Shown here piece by piece: positions 13,809-21,983 of a DNA stretch of 24,271 nt (positions within the stretch are counted from its first letter, which is position 1; each line of letters opens with the position of its first letter). The notes beneath the pieces were generated by a model that searched no databases, had not been told where the DNA came from, and worked only from the letters and a program-made list of their open reading frames with translations. The translations under genes and the position numbers were made by a program. This stretch comes from an uncultured Oscillospiraceae bacterium (lineage in GTDB: Bacteria; Bacillota; Clostridia; Oscillospirales; Oscillospiraceae). The stretch covers positions 1 to 24,271 of the forward strand of contig CABVDR010000038.1 of the NCBI GenBank assembly GCA_902497145.1. The letters run 5' to 3'.

Positions 13809-14728
13809 GAATCGTCTTTATGGGCACCCCCGACTTCGCCGTCCCCTCTCTGGAGGCCCTGGTGGCGGCGGGACACGAGGTGTGCGGGGTGTTCTGCCAG
13901 CCCGACAAGCCGGTGGGACGGCACCAGAATAAGCTCCAGCCCCCGGCGGTGAAGGTGTGCGCCCAGAGCCACAACATCCCTGTCTTTCAGCCCACCAAGC
14001 TGCGGGACGGCACCGCCCTGGCCCAGCTGAAGGAGCTGGGTCCGGAGCTCATCGTGGTGGCGGCCTACGGCCGCATCCTCCCCGACGACATTCTGGCGTT
14101 GCCCCCCAAGGGGTGCATCAACGTCCACTCGTCCCTGCTGCCCAAGTACCGGGGGGCCGCCCCCATCAACTGGGCGGTGGTGAACGGGGACAAGGAGACC
14201 GGGGTGACCATCATGTATATGGCCACCGAGCTGGACGCGGGGGACATCATCGACCAGGTGAAGACCCCTATCGATCCCGACGAGAATGTGGAGGCGGTCC
14301 ACGACCGCTTAGCCCAGCTGGGCGGGGAGCTGCTGGTGAAGGTGGTGGCCGACATCGCTGCCGGTACCGCCAAGCGTACCCCCCAGGACCACAGCCAGGC
14401 CACCCTGGCCCCCATGCTGTCCCGGGCGCTCAGCCCCATCGACTGGAGCCGCAGCGCCAAGGAGATCCACAACCAGGTCCGGGGCCTGACCCCCTGGCCC
14501 GCCACCTCCACCGACATTTTGGGGGATACCATCAAGGTATTCGCCGTGGAGGAGCCGGGAATCGAGACGAAGAAGGCTCCCGGCACCGTCATCGCCGCCG
14601 GAAAGGCGGGAATCGACGTGGCCTGTGGAGATGGCAAGGTAATCCGCTTGACAGAAATCCAGGCTCCCGGCTCCCGGCGGATGTCGGCGGCCAACTATCT
14701 GGCTGGACACCCGGTGACGGTGGGCTGA
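13805..14728 (+). CDS. fmt: Methionyl-tRNA formyltransferase
   Basis: Fmt transfers a formyl group from 10-formyl-tetrahydrofolate to initiator Met-tRNA. The 307-residue protein starts MRIVFMGTPDFAVPSL. It carries the catalytic Asn106, His108 and Asp144 set (INVHSSLLPKYRGAAPINWA and ELDAGDI), the ETGVTIM strand and a C-terminal tRNA-binding domain (about 205-307, with VRGLTPWPAT). Length is close to the usual 310. The start overlaps def, with AGGAGGAG upstream. The gap to rsmB is 96 bp. The zinc metallopeptidase and DUF116 genes often found here in clostridia are absent. Confidence 0.96.
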   Translation: MRIVFMGTPDFAVPSLEALVAAGHEVCGVFCQPDKPVGRHQNKLQPPAVKVCAQSHNIPVFQPTKLRDGTALAQLKELGPELIVVAAYGRILPDDILALPPKGCINVHSSLLPKYRGAAPINWAVVNGDKETGVTIMYMATELDAGDIIDQVKTPIDPDENVEAVHDRLAQLGGELLVKVVADIAAGTAKRTPQDHSQATLAPMLSRALSPIDWSRSAKEIHNQVRGLTPWPATSTDILGDTIKVFAVEEPGIETKKAPGTVIAAGKAGIDVACGDGKVIRLTEIQAPGSRRMSAANYLAGHPVTVG

Positions 14729-14772
14729 GACCTGAGAAGGAAAAACTAGTGATTTTTGAAAAGGGGAAACCC

Positions 14773-14800
14773 TTTACAAACAAGTTGTCCCAATTATTTT
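14773..14800 (+). promoter_or_regulatory. Promoter candidate before rsmB
   Basis: The fmt-rsmB spacer is markedly AT-rich against its surroundings. It contains TTTACA (-35, 14773-14778), a 16-bp spacer and TATTTT (-10, 14795-14800). This could give the rsmB-rlmN-prpC-prkC-rsgA genes their own transcript. The -10 matches the consensus in four of six bases, so confidence is moderate. Confidence 0.4.
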
Positions 14801-14824
14801 AGAAAAAGAGAAAGGGCGAGGGAG

Positions 14825-16165
14825 ATGGATGCACGGGAGGCGGCATTGTTGACGCTGAATACCTGCCAGCGGCAGGGCGGCTGGTCGGACGGCGCGCTGA
14901 AAAAGCAGTTGGCCGCCGGAGGGCTGGAGGGCCGGGAGGCCGCTCTGGCCACCCAGCTGTGCTTTGGGGTGGTGCAGAACGAGATGCTTCTGGATTTTTA
15001 CCTCTCCAAGTTCTCCAACATCCCCCTGCGGCGCATGGAGAGCAAGGTGGTCCAGGCTCTGCGCCTGGGGCTGTACCAGATGCTGTTTTTGACCAAAATC
15101 CCCCAGAGCGCGGCGGTAAACAGCTCGGTGGAGCTCACCCGCACCCACTGCAAGAACCCGAGAGCGCCGGGGATGGTCAACGCCATCCTGCGCAGCTTGC
15201 AGCGGAATTTAAACCAGCTGCCCACCATCCCCCAGAACGACCCGGCGGAGTATTTGAGTACCCTGTACAGCCACCCGGTGTGGCTGGTGGAGGAGCTGCT
15301 CCCCCTGCTGGGCAGCGAGGGGACGGCGGAATTCCTCCAGGCCAACAACAGCCACCCCGCCATCACCGCCATGGTGAACACCACCAAAGCCACCGCCCAG
15401 GAGACGGCGGAGGTGCTGGCCGAGCAGGGGGTGGAGGTCACCCCCCACCCCTGGCTGGAGGACTGCCTCATCCTGAACAAGACGGGCAACCTGGAGCGGT
15501 TGGACGCCTATCAGCAGGGCCTTTTCTATATCCAGGACCCGGCTTCCCGCCTGATGGCCATGGCCTCCGGAGCCACGCCCGGGATGCGGGTGCTGGACGT
15601 GTGCGCCGCCCCCGGGGGCAAGAGCTTTGCCGCCGCCATCCAGATGAAGAACCGGGGAGAGATTCTCTCCTGCGACCTCCATCCCCACAAGAAGAAGCTC
15701 ATCCAGGCCGGAGCCGACCGGCTTGACCTTTCCATCATCACCCCCATGACCGCCGACGGCAAGGTGCGGCGGGAGGAGTGGGAGTCCGCCTTTGACCTGG
15801 TGCTGGTGGACGCCCCCTGCTCCGGCCTGGGGGTTATCCGGAAGAAGCCGGATATCCGCTATAAGGACCCCAAGCCCCTGGAGGGCTTGCCCCAGGTGCA
15901 GGGGGCCATTCTGGAAAACGCCGCAGGCTATGTAAAGCCAAATGGCTTGCTGATGTACTCCACCTGTACTATTCTGCCCCGGGAAAATCAGGAGGTAGTG
16001 GACGCCTTCCTGCAAAAGCACCCGGAGTTTGTCCGGGAGGGGTTTACCCTGCCTGGCCCGGCGGGCGAGGTGCCCCAGGGGGAGATCACCCTCTGGCCCC
16101 AGACCTGCGGAACCGACGGATTTTTCATCTGCAAGCTGCGTAAGAAAGAGGAGGGAGCCCGTTGA
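14825..16165 (+). CDS. rsmB: 16S rRNA (cytosine-967 C5) methyltransferase RsmB
   Basis: RsmB uses S-adenosylmethionine to methylate C967 of 16S rRNA. The 446-residue protein has an N-terminal NusB-like RNA-binding domain (1-130), a linker and a C-terminal Rossmann methyltransferase. This shows DVCAAPGGKS at 258-267 (SAM binding), DAPCSGLG with C332 (motif IV) and STCTILPRENQE with the nucleophilic C381 (motif VI). I placed the start at the ATG at 14825, where the family begins (MDAREAALLTL), with AAGGG about eight bases upstream. An in-frame ORF extends 23 codons further upstream, but it crosses the AT-rich promoter-like region. It overlaps rlmN by TTGA. Confidence 0.93.
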   Translation: MDAREAALLTLNTCQRQGGWSDGALKKQLAAGGLEGREAALATQLCFGVVQNEMLLDFYLSKFSNIPLRRMESKVVQALRLGLYQMLFLTKIPQSAAVNSSVELTRTHCKNPRAPGMVNAILRSLQRNLNQLPTIPQNDPAEYLSTLYSHPVWLVEELLPLLGSEGTAEFLQANNSHPAITAMVNTTKATAQETAEVLAEQGVEVTPHPWLEDCLILNKTGNLERLDAYQQGLFYIQDPASRLMAMASGATPGMRVLDVCAAPGGKSFAAAIQMKNRGEILSCDLHPHKKKLIQAGADRLDLSIITPMTADGKVRREEWESAFDLVLVDAPCSGLGVIRKKPDIRYKDPKPLEGLPQVQGAILENAAGYVKPNGLLMYSTCTILPRENQEVVDAFLQKHPEFVREGFTLPGPAGEVPQGEITLWPQTCGTDGFFICKLRKKEEGAR

Positions 16166-17238
16166 CTGACCTGAAGTCCATGACCCTGGAGGAGCTGACC
16201 GCCTGGCTCAAGAGCCAGGGGGAGCCCGGCTTCCGGGCCAAGCAGATCTTTCACTGGATCTACCGGGGGGTCACCTCCTTTGACGAGATGACCGACCTGT
16301 CCAAGTCGTTGCGGGAGAAGCTGAAGGAGAACTGCTTTCTTACTGTGCCCAAGGTGGCCCGCAAGCAGGTGTCTCAGCTGGACGGCACCATTAAATATCT
16401 CTGGGAGCTGGGGGACGGCAACTGCATCGAGACGGTGCTCATGCGCTATAAGCACGGCAACACCGTGTGCGTCTCCAGCCAGGTGGGCTGCCGCATGGGG
16501 TGCGCCTTCTGCGCCTCCACCTTGGCAGGCAAGGTGCGAAACCTGACCCCCGCCGAGATGGTGGACCAGGTGCTCTTCACCCAGCTGGACAGCGGCGCGC
16601 CCATCTCCAACATTGTGCTCATGGGCATCGGGGAGCCCCTGGACAACTTTGACACGGTGATGAAGTTTCTCACCCTGGTCAACCACCCTGAGGGGCTGAA
16701 CATCGGCATGCGCCACATCTCCCTTTCTACCTGCGGTTTGGTAGATCAAATTGACAAATTGGCCCAACGTGGGTTACAATTAACGTTGTCTGTCTCCCTG
16801 CACGCACCTGATGACGAGACCCGGTCCAAGATCATGCCGGTGAACCGTTCGGTGGGGGTGGAGCGGCTGATGGACACCTGCCGCCGGTACTTTGAGGTCA
16901 CCGGGCGGCGGATCTCCTATGAGTACGCCATGATCGACGGGGTCAACGACTCCGACCGCCAGGCCGACCTGCTGGCCGGCCTGCTGAAGGGGACGCCGGG
17001 GCATGTGAACCTCATTCCCCTCAACGACGTGGAAGAGAGCCCCCTGAAGCCAAGCCGCCGGGTGGCGGCCTTCCAAAAGCGCCTGGAGAACCACGGCGTC
17101 ACCGTCACCGTCCGCCGCAGGCTGGGCAGCGACATTGACGCCTCCTGCGGTCAGCTGCGGCGCAAGGCCATGGGGGAGCAAGCAAGAAAACGGCAAGGCG
17201 GCCTCAGGGACGCCGGAAGAAAGGAAGATGTGCCATGA
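16162..17238 (+). CDS. rlmN: Dual-specificity 23S rRNA/tRNA adenine C2 methyltransferase RlmN
   Basis: RlmN is a radical SAM enzyme that methylates A2503 of 23S rRNA and A37 of some tRNAs. The 358-residue protein has the N-terminal RNA-binding region (PGFRAKQIFHWIYRG), the 4Fe-4S CxxxCxxC motif at C110, C114 and C117 (VGCRMGCAFC), NIVLMGIGEPLDN and SLSTCG. C329 in DASCGQL is the expected methyl-carrying Cys. The start is a TTG, set by GAGGAGGG six bases upstream and by the TTGA overlap with rsmB. The C-terminal tail after residue 335 is strongly basic. It overlaps prpC by ATGA. Confidence 0.96.
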   Translation: MTDLKSMTLEELTAWLKSQGEPGFRAKQIFHWIYRGVTSFDEMTDLSKSLREKLKENCFLTVPKVARKQVSQLDGTIKYLWELGDGNCIETVLMRYKHGNTVCVSSQVGCRMGCAFCASTLAGKVRNLTPAEMVDQVLFTQLDSGAPISNIVLMGIGEPLDNFDTVMKFLTLVNHPEGLNIGMRHISLSTCGLVDQIDKLAQRGLQLTLSVSLHAPDDETRSKIMPVNRSVGVERLMDTCRRYFEVTGRRISYEYAMIDGVNDSDRQADLLAGLLKGTPGHVNLIPLNDVEESPLKPSRRVAAFQKRLENHGVTVTVRRRLGSDIDASCGQLRRKAMGEQARKRQGGLRDAGRKEDVP

Positions 17239-17963
17239 ATGTGTGGGGTATCACCGACCGCGGTGTGATCCGGACACAGAATCAGGACGCCTTTGCCCAC
17301 CAGGTTCTGCCCGACGGGCGGGTGGTGGCCCTGGTGTGCGACGGCATGGGCGGGGCCAAGGCAGGAAATGTAGCCAGTGCCATGGCGGTGGACATCTTCA
17401 TGCGAGAATTTTTACAGGACGAGGGGCGGCTGGGGCAGTCCAACCGGAGCCGGATGGAGCGCTCCGCCGCCAGTGCCAACGAACAGATCTTCCACCGCGC
17501 CATCACCGAGCCCGACTGCGGCGGCATGGGCACCACCATAGTGGCCGCCCTGGTGGAGGAGGGGGAGGCCCTGATCCTCAACGAAGGGGACAGCCGGGCC
17601 TACCACCTCTCGGAGGAGAAGGGAATCGTCCGGGTGACCCGGGACCACTCCCTGGTAGAGGACCTGGTGCAGCGGGGGGAGCTGACCCCCGATCAGGCCA
17701 GGGTCCATCCCCATAAAAACCTGATCACCCGGGCTCTGGGCGCGGAGCCGGAGCTGCGGGCCGACCTGTTCCGCCAAAAGCTCAGCGAAGGGGACTTTTT
17801 GCTGCTGTGCAGCGACGGGCTGAGCAATGTGGTCTCTGAACAGGAGATTTTGTACGAAGTGATCCATGGGGGAGAGGCGTGCACCTGCTGCCGCCGCCTG
17901 CTGGATATTGCCCTGCACCGGGGGGCGCCGGACAACGTGACGGCGGTACTGATTCAGTGCTGA
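17235..17963 (+). CDS. prpC: PP2C-type serine/threonine phosphatase (PrpC/Stp)
   Basis: This cytoplasmic, metal-dependent phosphatase reverses phosphorylation by the adjacent PrkC kinase. The 242-residue protein shows the full PP2C motif series: TDRGVIRTQNQDAF, VCDGMGGAKAG (metal Asp), GGMGTTIV, LNEGDSRAYHL, VTRDHSLVEDLVQRGEL, LLCSDGLSNVV and GAPDNVTAVLIQC. It has no membrane segment. The start overlaps the rlmN stop, and AAGGAAG lies upstream. It is followed by prkC after 69 bp in the usual phosphatase-kinase order. Confidence 0.95.
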   Translation: MNVWGITDRGVIRTQNQDAFAHQVLPDGRVVALVCDGMGGAKAGNVASAMAVDIFMREFLQDEGRLGQSNRSRMERSAASANEQIFHRAITEPDCGGMGTTIVAALVEEGEALILNEGDSRAYHLSEEKGIVRVTRDHSLVEDLVQRGELTPDQARVHPHKNLITRALGAEPELRADLFRQKLSEGDFLLLCSDGLSNVVSEQEILYEVIHGGEACTCCRRLLDIALHRGAPDNVTAVLIQC

Positions 17964-18032
17964 TGCCATGTAACGCCCAAACCAGTCAAACCCCAGTCCG
18001 ACTGGGAAAGCCTACAAAGGAGGATATTTACC

Positions 18033-20069
18033 ATGGATCAGTACATCGGTAAATTACTCGACAATCGATATGAAATTCTGGAGCTCATCGGCGTGGGCGG
18101 TATGGCCCGGGTCTACAAGGCCCGCTGCCACCGGCTCAACCGTCTGGTGGCCGTGAAAATCCTGAGGGATGACCTGGCCCAGGACGCCGAGCTGCGCCGC
18201 CGCTTCCACGACGAGTCCCAGGCCGTGGCCATGCTGTCCCACCCCAACATCGTGGCCGTATATGACGTGAGCCGCTCCTCCGACATCGAGTACATTGTCA
18301 TGGAGCTCATCGACGGCATCACCCTCAAACAGTACATGCAGAAGAAGGGGAACAAGCTCAACTGGCGGGAGGCCCTGCACTTTATCACCCAGATCGTCAA
18401 GGCGCTGGGCCACGCCCACAGCCGGGGCATCATCCACCGGGACATCAAGCCCCACAATATTATGGTGCTCCGGGACGGCAGCGTGAAGGTGGCCGACTTC
18501 GGCATCGCCCGGGTGACCTCCGGGGGACACAGCACCCTCACCCAGGAGGCCCTGGGTTCGGTGCACTACATTTCCCCCGAGCAGGCCCGGGGCAGCCACA
18601 TCGACGAGCGCTCCGACCTGTACTCCGCCGGCGTGGTCCTCTACGAGATGATCACCGGCCGCCTGCCCTTCGAGGGGGACACCCCCGTCTCGGTGGCCAT
18701 CCAGCACATCAACTCCATCCCGCTCTCCCCCCGGGAGATCGACCCCACCATCCCCGAGGCCCTGGAGGCCATCACCATGAAGGCCATGGCCCCCAACCCC
18801 GACGACCGGTACCCCTCCGCTGACGCTATGCTGGCCGATCTGGAGGAGTTCCGGAAAAACCCCAACATCAACTTTGATTACAGCACCAGCGAGTTTCAGC
18901 CGGAGGAGGAGGATCTGGAGCGCACCCAGATCCACATCACCACCTCCCATGGCTCCCACAGCTCTGCCAGCCGCCGGGAGATGAACCAGTCCCGGTCGGA
19001 GCGCCCGGAGCGGCGCAGCCGCCGGGTGGTAGAAGAGGAAGAGGAGGATGAGGAGGACGAGCGCCGGGGACCCAACTGGCCCATCATCGGCGCAGTGGCC
19101 GCCATCCTGGTCTTTGTGGTGGCCCTGGTATTCATCATGTTCTCCACCGTCTTTTCCGGCAGTCTCCAGGCGGGAGAGACCAAGCGGGTGCCCACAGTGA
19201 CCGGCCTTCTGTACAGTGAGGCCTCGGAAGACACGGACCTGCTGGGCGACTTCACTCTGGAGATCATCAAGGAGGAGGAGAGCGACAAGCCCGCGGGCAC
19301 CATTATCAACCAGGACCCCGCCGCCAACAGCACCATCACTGCAAGCACCGGTACGGTGATTCAGGTGGTGGTCAGCACCGGCCAGGCTAACGAGGTGGTC
19401 ATGCCCAACGTACTGAATCAGGACTACCGCGATGCCAACAGTGACTTGACCGCCTTGGCCAAGGAGAATAACATAACCTTGAAGGTGGACTTCTCCTCCA
19501 AGAGCGAGTATAACGATCAGGTTGAGAAGGATTGTGTGATCTCCACCATTCCGGAGGCGGGACAGGTTCTTTCTGACGGAGATACCGTCACTCTGGTGGT
19601 CAGCCTGGGCAAGGAGACTCAGTCGGCGGAGGTGCCCAAGCTGCTGGGTAGCACCCAGGATATGGCCGAGAAGATGCTGAAAAGCGTGGGCCTGGATGTG
19701 GGCAGTGTGGAACACGGGTACAGCAGCGACTATCCTAAGGGGCAGGTGTGCTTCCAGTCGGTGAGCGAGGGAACCAAGGTGGATCAGGGGACCAAGGTCA
19801 ATATCATCATCAGCGATGGCGAGGATCCCAACACCCAGCCCATCCCCAGTGAAGTGACCAAGACAGTCACCTTCACCCTGCCTGACAGCGGCACCGTGGT
19901 CAACGTGGAGGTCAAAGACGCCCAGGGCAACACGGTCCACAGCGGCAGCTATGACACCAACCTGGAGAGCGGCTTCCAGCTGGAGCTCAAGGGCACCGGC
20001 AAGCAGGTGTACACGGTGTATATCGACGGCGCCAAGTCCTACGACCAGACCGTGGACTTTGACAGCTGA
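18033..20069 (+). CDS. prkC: PASTA-domain serine/threonine kinase PrkC
   Basis: This membrane kinase senses muropeptides or lipid II outside the cell and phosphorylates cell wall, division and translation proteins. The 678-residue protein has a kinase domain (1-275) with GVGGMARVYKA at 20-30, catalytic Lys42 (VAVKIL), HRDIKPHN (135-142), DFG at 155-157 and SPEQ in place of APE. A juxtamembrane linker ends in an acidic run (333-344). One membrane helix (about 350-370) follows, then three PASTA repeats (about 385-449, 455-526 and 532-595). The last 80 or so residues (about 600-678) are a predicted beta-rich domain not of PASTA type. AAAGGAGG precedes the ATG by nine bases. Its stop overlaps rsgA as TGATG. 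Confidence 0.96.
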   Translation: MDQYIGKLLDNRYEILELIGVGGMARVYKARCHRLNRLVAVKILRDDLAQDAELRRRFHDESQAVAMLSHPNIVAVYDVSRSSDIEYIVMELIDGITLKQYMQKKGNKLNWREALHFITQIVKALGHAHSRGIIHRDIKPHNIMVLRDGSVKVADFGIARVTSGGHSTLTQEALGSVHYISPEQARGSHIDERSDLYSAGVVLYEMITGRLPFEGDTPVSVAIQHINSIPLSPREIDPTIPEALEAITMKAMAPNPDDRYPSADAMLADLEEFRKNPNINFDYSTSEFQPEEEDLERTQIHITTSHGSHSSASRREMNQSRSERPERRSRRVVEEEEEDEEDERRGPNWPIIGAVAAILVFVVALVFIMFSTVFSGSLQAGETKRVPTVTGLLYSEASEDTDLLGDFTLEIIKEEESDKPAGTIINQDPAANSTITASTGTVIQVVVSTGQANEVVMPNVLNQDYRDANSDLTALAKENNITLKVDFSSKSEYNDQVEKDCVISTIPEAGQVLSDGDTVTLVVSLGKETQSAEVPKLLGSTQDMAEKMLKSVGLDVGSVEHGYSSDYPKGQVCFQSVSEGTKVDQGTKVNIIISDGEDPNTQPIPSEVTKTVTFTLPDSGTVVNVEVKDAQGNTVHSGSYDTNLESGFQLELKGTGKQVYTVYIDGAKSYDQTVDFDS

Positions 20070-20950
20070 TGGAAGGGCTTATTACGAAAGCCCTCAGCGG
20101 CTTCTACTATGTAGATGACGGCACAGGGACTCTCACCGCCTGCCGGGGGAGAGGGAAGCTGCGCCATGAGAAAGTCACCCCCCTGGTGGGGGACCGGGTG
20201 GCGTTCACCCCACTGGACAACGGTCAGGGGGCGCTGGACGCCATCCTGCCCCGAAAAAACCAGTTTGCCCGGCCCGCTGTGGCCAACGTCGACCAGCTGG
20301 TCATCATCGCCTCCCAGTCCATCCCGGTGACCGACCCCTTCCTCATTGACCGGGTCATCGCCATTGCCGAGGGCAATCACTGCGAGAGCATCGTGTGCGT
20401 CAATAAGTGCGATCTGGCCTCCGGGGAGGAGCTGGTGGAGCTCTACCGGGGCGCGGGCTACCAGGCTCTGGCGGTGAGCGCTGAGACCGGGGAGGGCATC
20501 GACCAGCTGAAAGAGCTGATTGCCGACAAGGTGTCTGCCTTTACGGGGAACTCCGGGGTTGGGAAATCCAGCATCCTCAACGCCCTGGAGCCAGGCATCG
20601 CCCTGAAGACGGGGGAGGTCAGCGACAAGCTGGGCCGGGGACGGCACACCACCCGCCACGTGGAGCTGGTGCGGCTGAGCTGCGGCGGCGTGGTGGCGGA
20701 CACTCCGGGGTTTTCGTCCTTTGACGTGGACAAGATGGAGCTGTGCCGCAAGGAGGAGCTGGCCGCACGGTTCCGGGAGTTTGCCCCCTACGTAGATCAG
20801 TGCCAGTTTCAGGACTGCGCCCATGTGAAGGAAAAGGGGTGTGCCGTGCTGGCGGCAGTGAAGGCGGGGAAGATCGCCAAGAGCCGCCACGACAGCTATG
20901 TGCGCCTCTACGAGCAGGCCAAGCAGATCCCCGATTGGGAGCGAAAATAA
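20069..20950 (+). CDS. rsgA: Ribosome small subunit-dependent GTPase RsgA
   Basis: RsgA is a circularly permuted GTPase that checks late 30S subunit maturation. The 293-residue protein has an N-terminal OB fold (1-68). The G motifs come in the permuted order: G4 NKCD (112-115), then G1 GNSGVGKS (160-167) and G3 DTPG (211-214). The C-terminal zinc site has C245, C250, H252 and C258. I see no Shine-Dalgarno sequence before the ATG. The TGATG overlap with prkC suggests translation by reinitiation. Many Firmicutes have rpe and thiN next; here the operon ends at hairpins. Confidence 0.96.
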   Translation: MEGLITKALSGFYYVDDGTGTLTACRGRGKLRHEKVTPLVGDRVAFTPLDNGQGALDAILPRKNQFARPAVANVDQLVIIASQSIPVTDPFLIDRVIAIAEGNHCESIVCVNKCDLASGEELVELYRGAGYQALAVSAETGEGIDQLKELIADKVSAFTGNSGVGKSSILNALEPGIALKTGEVSDKLGRGRHTTRHVELVRLSCGGVVADTPGFSSFDVDKMELCRKEELAARFREFAPYVDQCQFQDCAHVKEKGCAVLAAVKAGKIAKSRHDSYVRLYEQAKQIPDWERK

Positions 20951-20952
20951 GA

Positions 20953-20984
20953 AAACAGGGGACGCCGGAAAGCGTCCCCTGTTT
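20953..20984 (+). terminator. Hairpin after rsgA
   Basis: AAACAGGGGACGC (20953-20965) pairs perfectly with GCGTCCCCTGTTT (20972-20984) around CGGAAA, three bases after the rsgA stop. The U-tract is limited to the TTT of the stem, so it may act together with the second hairpin 16 bp downstream. Confidence 0.7.
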
Positions 20985-20996
20985 GGCTACCCATAG

Positions 20997-21033
20997 AAAA
21001 ATGCCGTGAGTGTTGTACTCACGGCATTTTTTT
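20997..21033. terminator. Bidirectional terminator between rsgA and ybaK
   Basis: ATGCCGTGAGT (21001-21011) pairs with ACTCACGGCAT (21017-21027), flanked by AAAA on the left and seven T residues (21027-21033) on the right. It is thus a strong terminator for the plus strand and a usable one for the minus strand. Its T-run overlaps the TAA stop of the minus-strand ybaK-like gene at 21032-21034. Confidence 0.88.
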
Positions 21034-21514
21034 ACGCTTGTTCCTCCTGCCAGGCTTTGCACACATCGATCCAGCCCCGGCTGTGGGAGTACTTCTCCAG
21101 CTCCTTGCAGGTAAGCTCAATGGCGGAGTTCGAGCTGCCCGCGGCAGGAAAGACGGTGTCAAACCGCTGGAGGGAAACATCCAGATAGGTCTCCACCCCT
21201 TCGGGGTTGGCAAAGGGGCACACACCGCCCACGGCGTGGCCGGTCATTTCCACCGCCTGCTCAGGGGTGAGCATCTTGGCCTTGGTGTGGAACAGGCCCT
21301 TGTACTTGCTGTTGTCCACCTTGGCGTCCCCGGCAGCTACAATGAGCACACACTTGCCCTCCACCAGAAAGGACAGGGTCTTGGCGATGCGGGCGGGGAT
21401 CACCCCCACCGCCTGGGCAGCCAGCTCCACCGTGGCGCTGGAGACGGGAAACTCCAGAATGTCGCCCTCCCGGCCCAACTCTCGGAAGTAGGCGCGCACC
21501 CGCTCAATGGACAT
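21032..21514 (-). CDS. YbaK/EbsC-type aminoacyl-tRNA deacylase
   Basis: Family members hydrolyse mischarged tRNAs (for example Cys-tRNA-Pro or Ala-tRNA-Pro) in trans. The 160-residue protein is a single YbaK domain with the conserved Lys45 (ARIAKTLSF), VAAGDAKVD, KMLTPEQAVEMTGHAVGGVCPFA and PAAGSSNSAIELT. That is the INS/YbaK-like editing fold, and there is no synthetase domain attached. Which mischarged tRNA it clears cannot be told. It begins three bases after the thioesterase stop, with GGAGGG inside the end of that gene, so the two are co-transcribed. The stop codon lies within the T-run of the shared terminator. Confidence 0.9.
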   Translation of the reverse strand: MSIERVRAYFRELGREGDILEFPVSSATVELAAQAVGVIPARIAKTLSFLVEGKCVLIVAAGDAKVDNSKYKGLFHTKAKMLTPEQAVEMTGHAVGGVCPFANPEGVETYLDVSLQRFDTVFPAAGSSNSAIELTCKELEKYSHSRGWIDVCKAWQEEQA

Positions 21515-21517
21515 TCC

Positions 21518-21910
21518 TCAGCCCTCCAGCTTCTTGGCGGTCTTGGCCAGGAAGCGCTCGTCGGTGACGATGAAGCGCTGGTGGGTGCCGTGGCCAATCA
21601 TGCCCTTCTCGTCGTAGGCGGCTACCTTCAGCTCAATGCGCTTGCCGTCCACCTCGGTGACCTCGCTCTCCGCCCATACCTTGATGCCGATGGGGGAGGC
21701 GGAGTCGTGACTCACGTCCAGCTTGGTGCCCACGGTGCTCTCGCCGGGGGCCAGATAGGGGGCGATGGAGGTCCAGGCGGCCTTCTCCATCAGGGCGGTC
21801 ATAAAGGGGGTGCCGAACACAGGCAGAGCGCCGGAGCAGGCGGCCATCGCGGTATTCTTCTCGGTGACCACGCCTTCAGCGCGGCCCTTGATTCCAACTT
21901 CCACGGACAT
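21518..21910 (-). CDS. FlK-like hot-dog thioesterase
   Basis: This 130-residue protein looks like the fluoroacetyl-CoA thioesterase (FlK) family of acyl-CoA hydrolases, single-domain hot-dog enzymes. The likely triad is T34 (VFGTPFMTALME), E42 and H68 (DVSHDSASPIG). Its spacing of 8 and 26 residues equals that of FlK Thr42, Glu50 and His76. GIKVWAESEVTEVDGKRIEL and GMIGHGTHQRFIV make the rest of the fold. Its natural substrate is unknown; fluoroacetate resistance should not be assumed. AAGGAGA lies about ten bases upstream of the ATG. It is followed at once by the ybaK-like gene. Confidence 0.85.
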   Translation of the reverse strand: MSVEVGIKGRAEGVVTEKNTAMAACSGALPVFGTPFMTALMEKAAWTSIAPYLAPGESTVGTKLDVSHDSASPIGIKVWAESEVTEVDGKRIELKVAAYDEKGMIGHGTHQRFIVTDERFLAKTAKKLEG

Positions 21911-21951
21911 AATCTTCAGTTCTCCTTTGTAAGGGAATTTTTCACTCCGTC

Positions 21952-21980
21952 ATTCTACTCCATTTCCCGGGAAAAATCCA
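21952..21980 (-). promoter_or_regulatory. Weak promoter candidate with internal palindrome for the thioesterase-ybaK pair
   Basis: On the minus strand TAGAAT (-10, 21952-21957) is preceded by a 17-bp spacer and TGGATT (-35, 21975-21980, three of six bases). The 12-bp perfect palindrome TTTCCCGGGAAA (21963-21974) fills the spacer, where a repressor could act. The palindrome has no loop, so it is not a good terminator for the gene upstream. Confidence 0.3.
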
Positions 21981-21983
21981 GCC

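Noticed and set aside
17992..18006. A CCCAGT-CCG-ACTGGG hairpin between prpC and prkC
   Set aside because: Six base pairs with no U-tract, inside a short spacer of a tightly linked phosphatase-kinase pair. It is too weak to call a terminator.
18054..19940. A 628-codon minus-strand frame opposite prkC
   Set aside because: It is an antisense shadow of the kinase gene, with biased composition and no domain.
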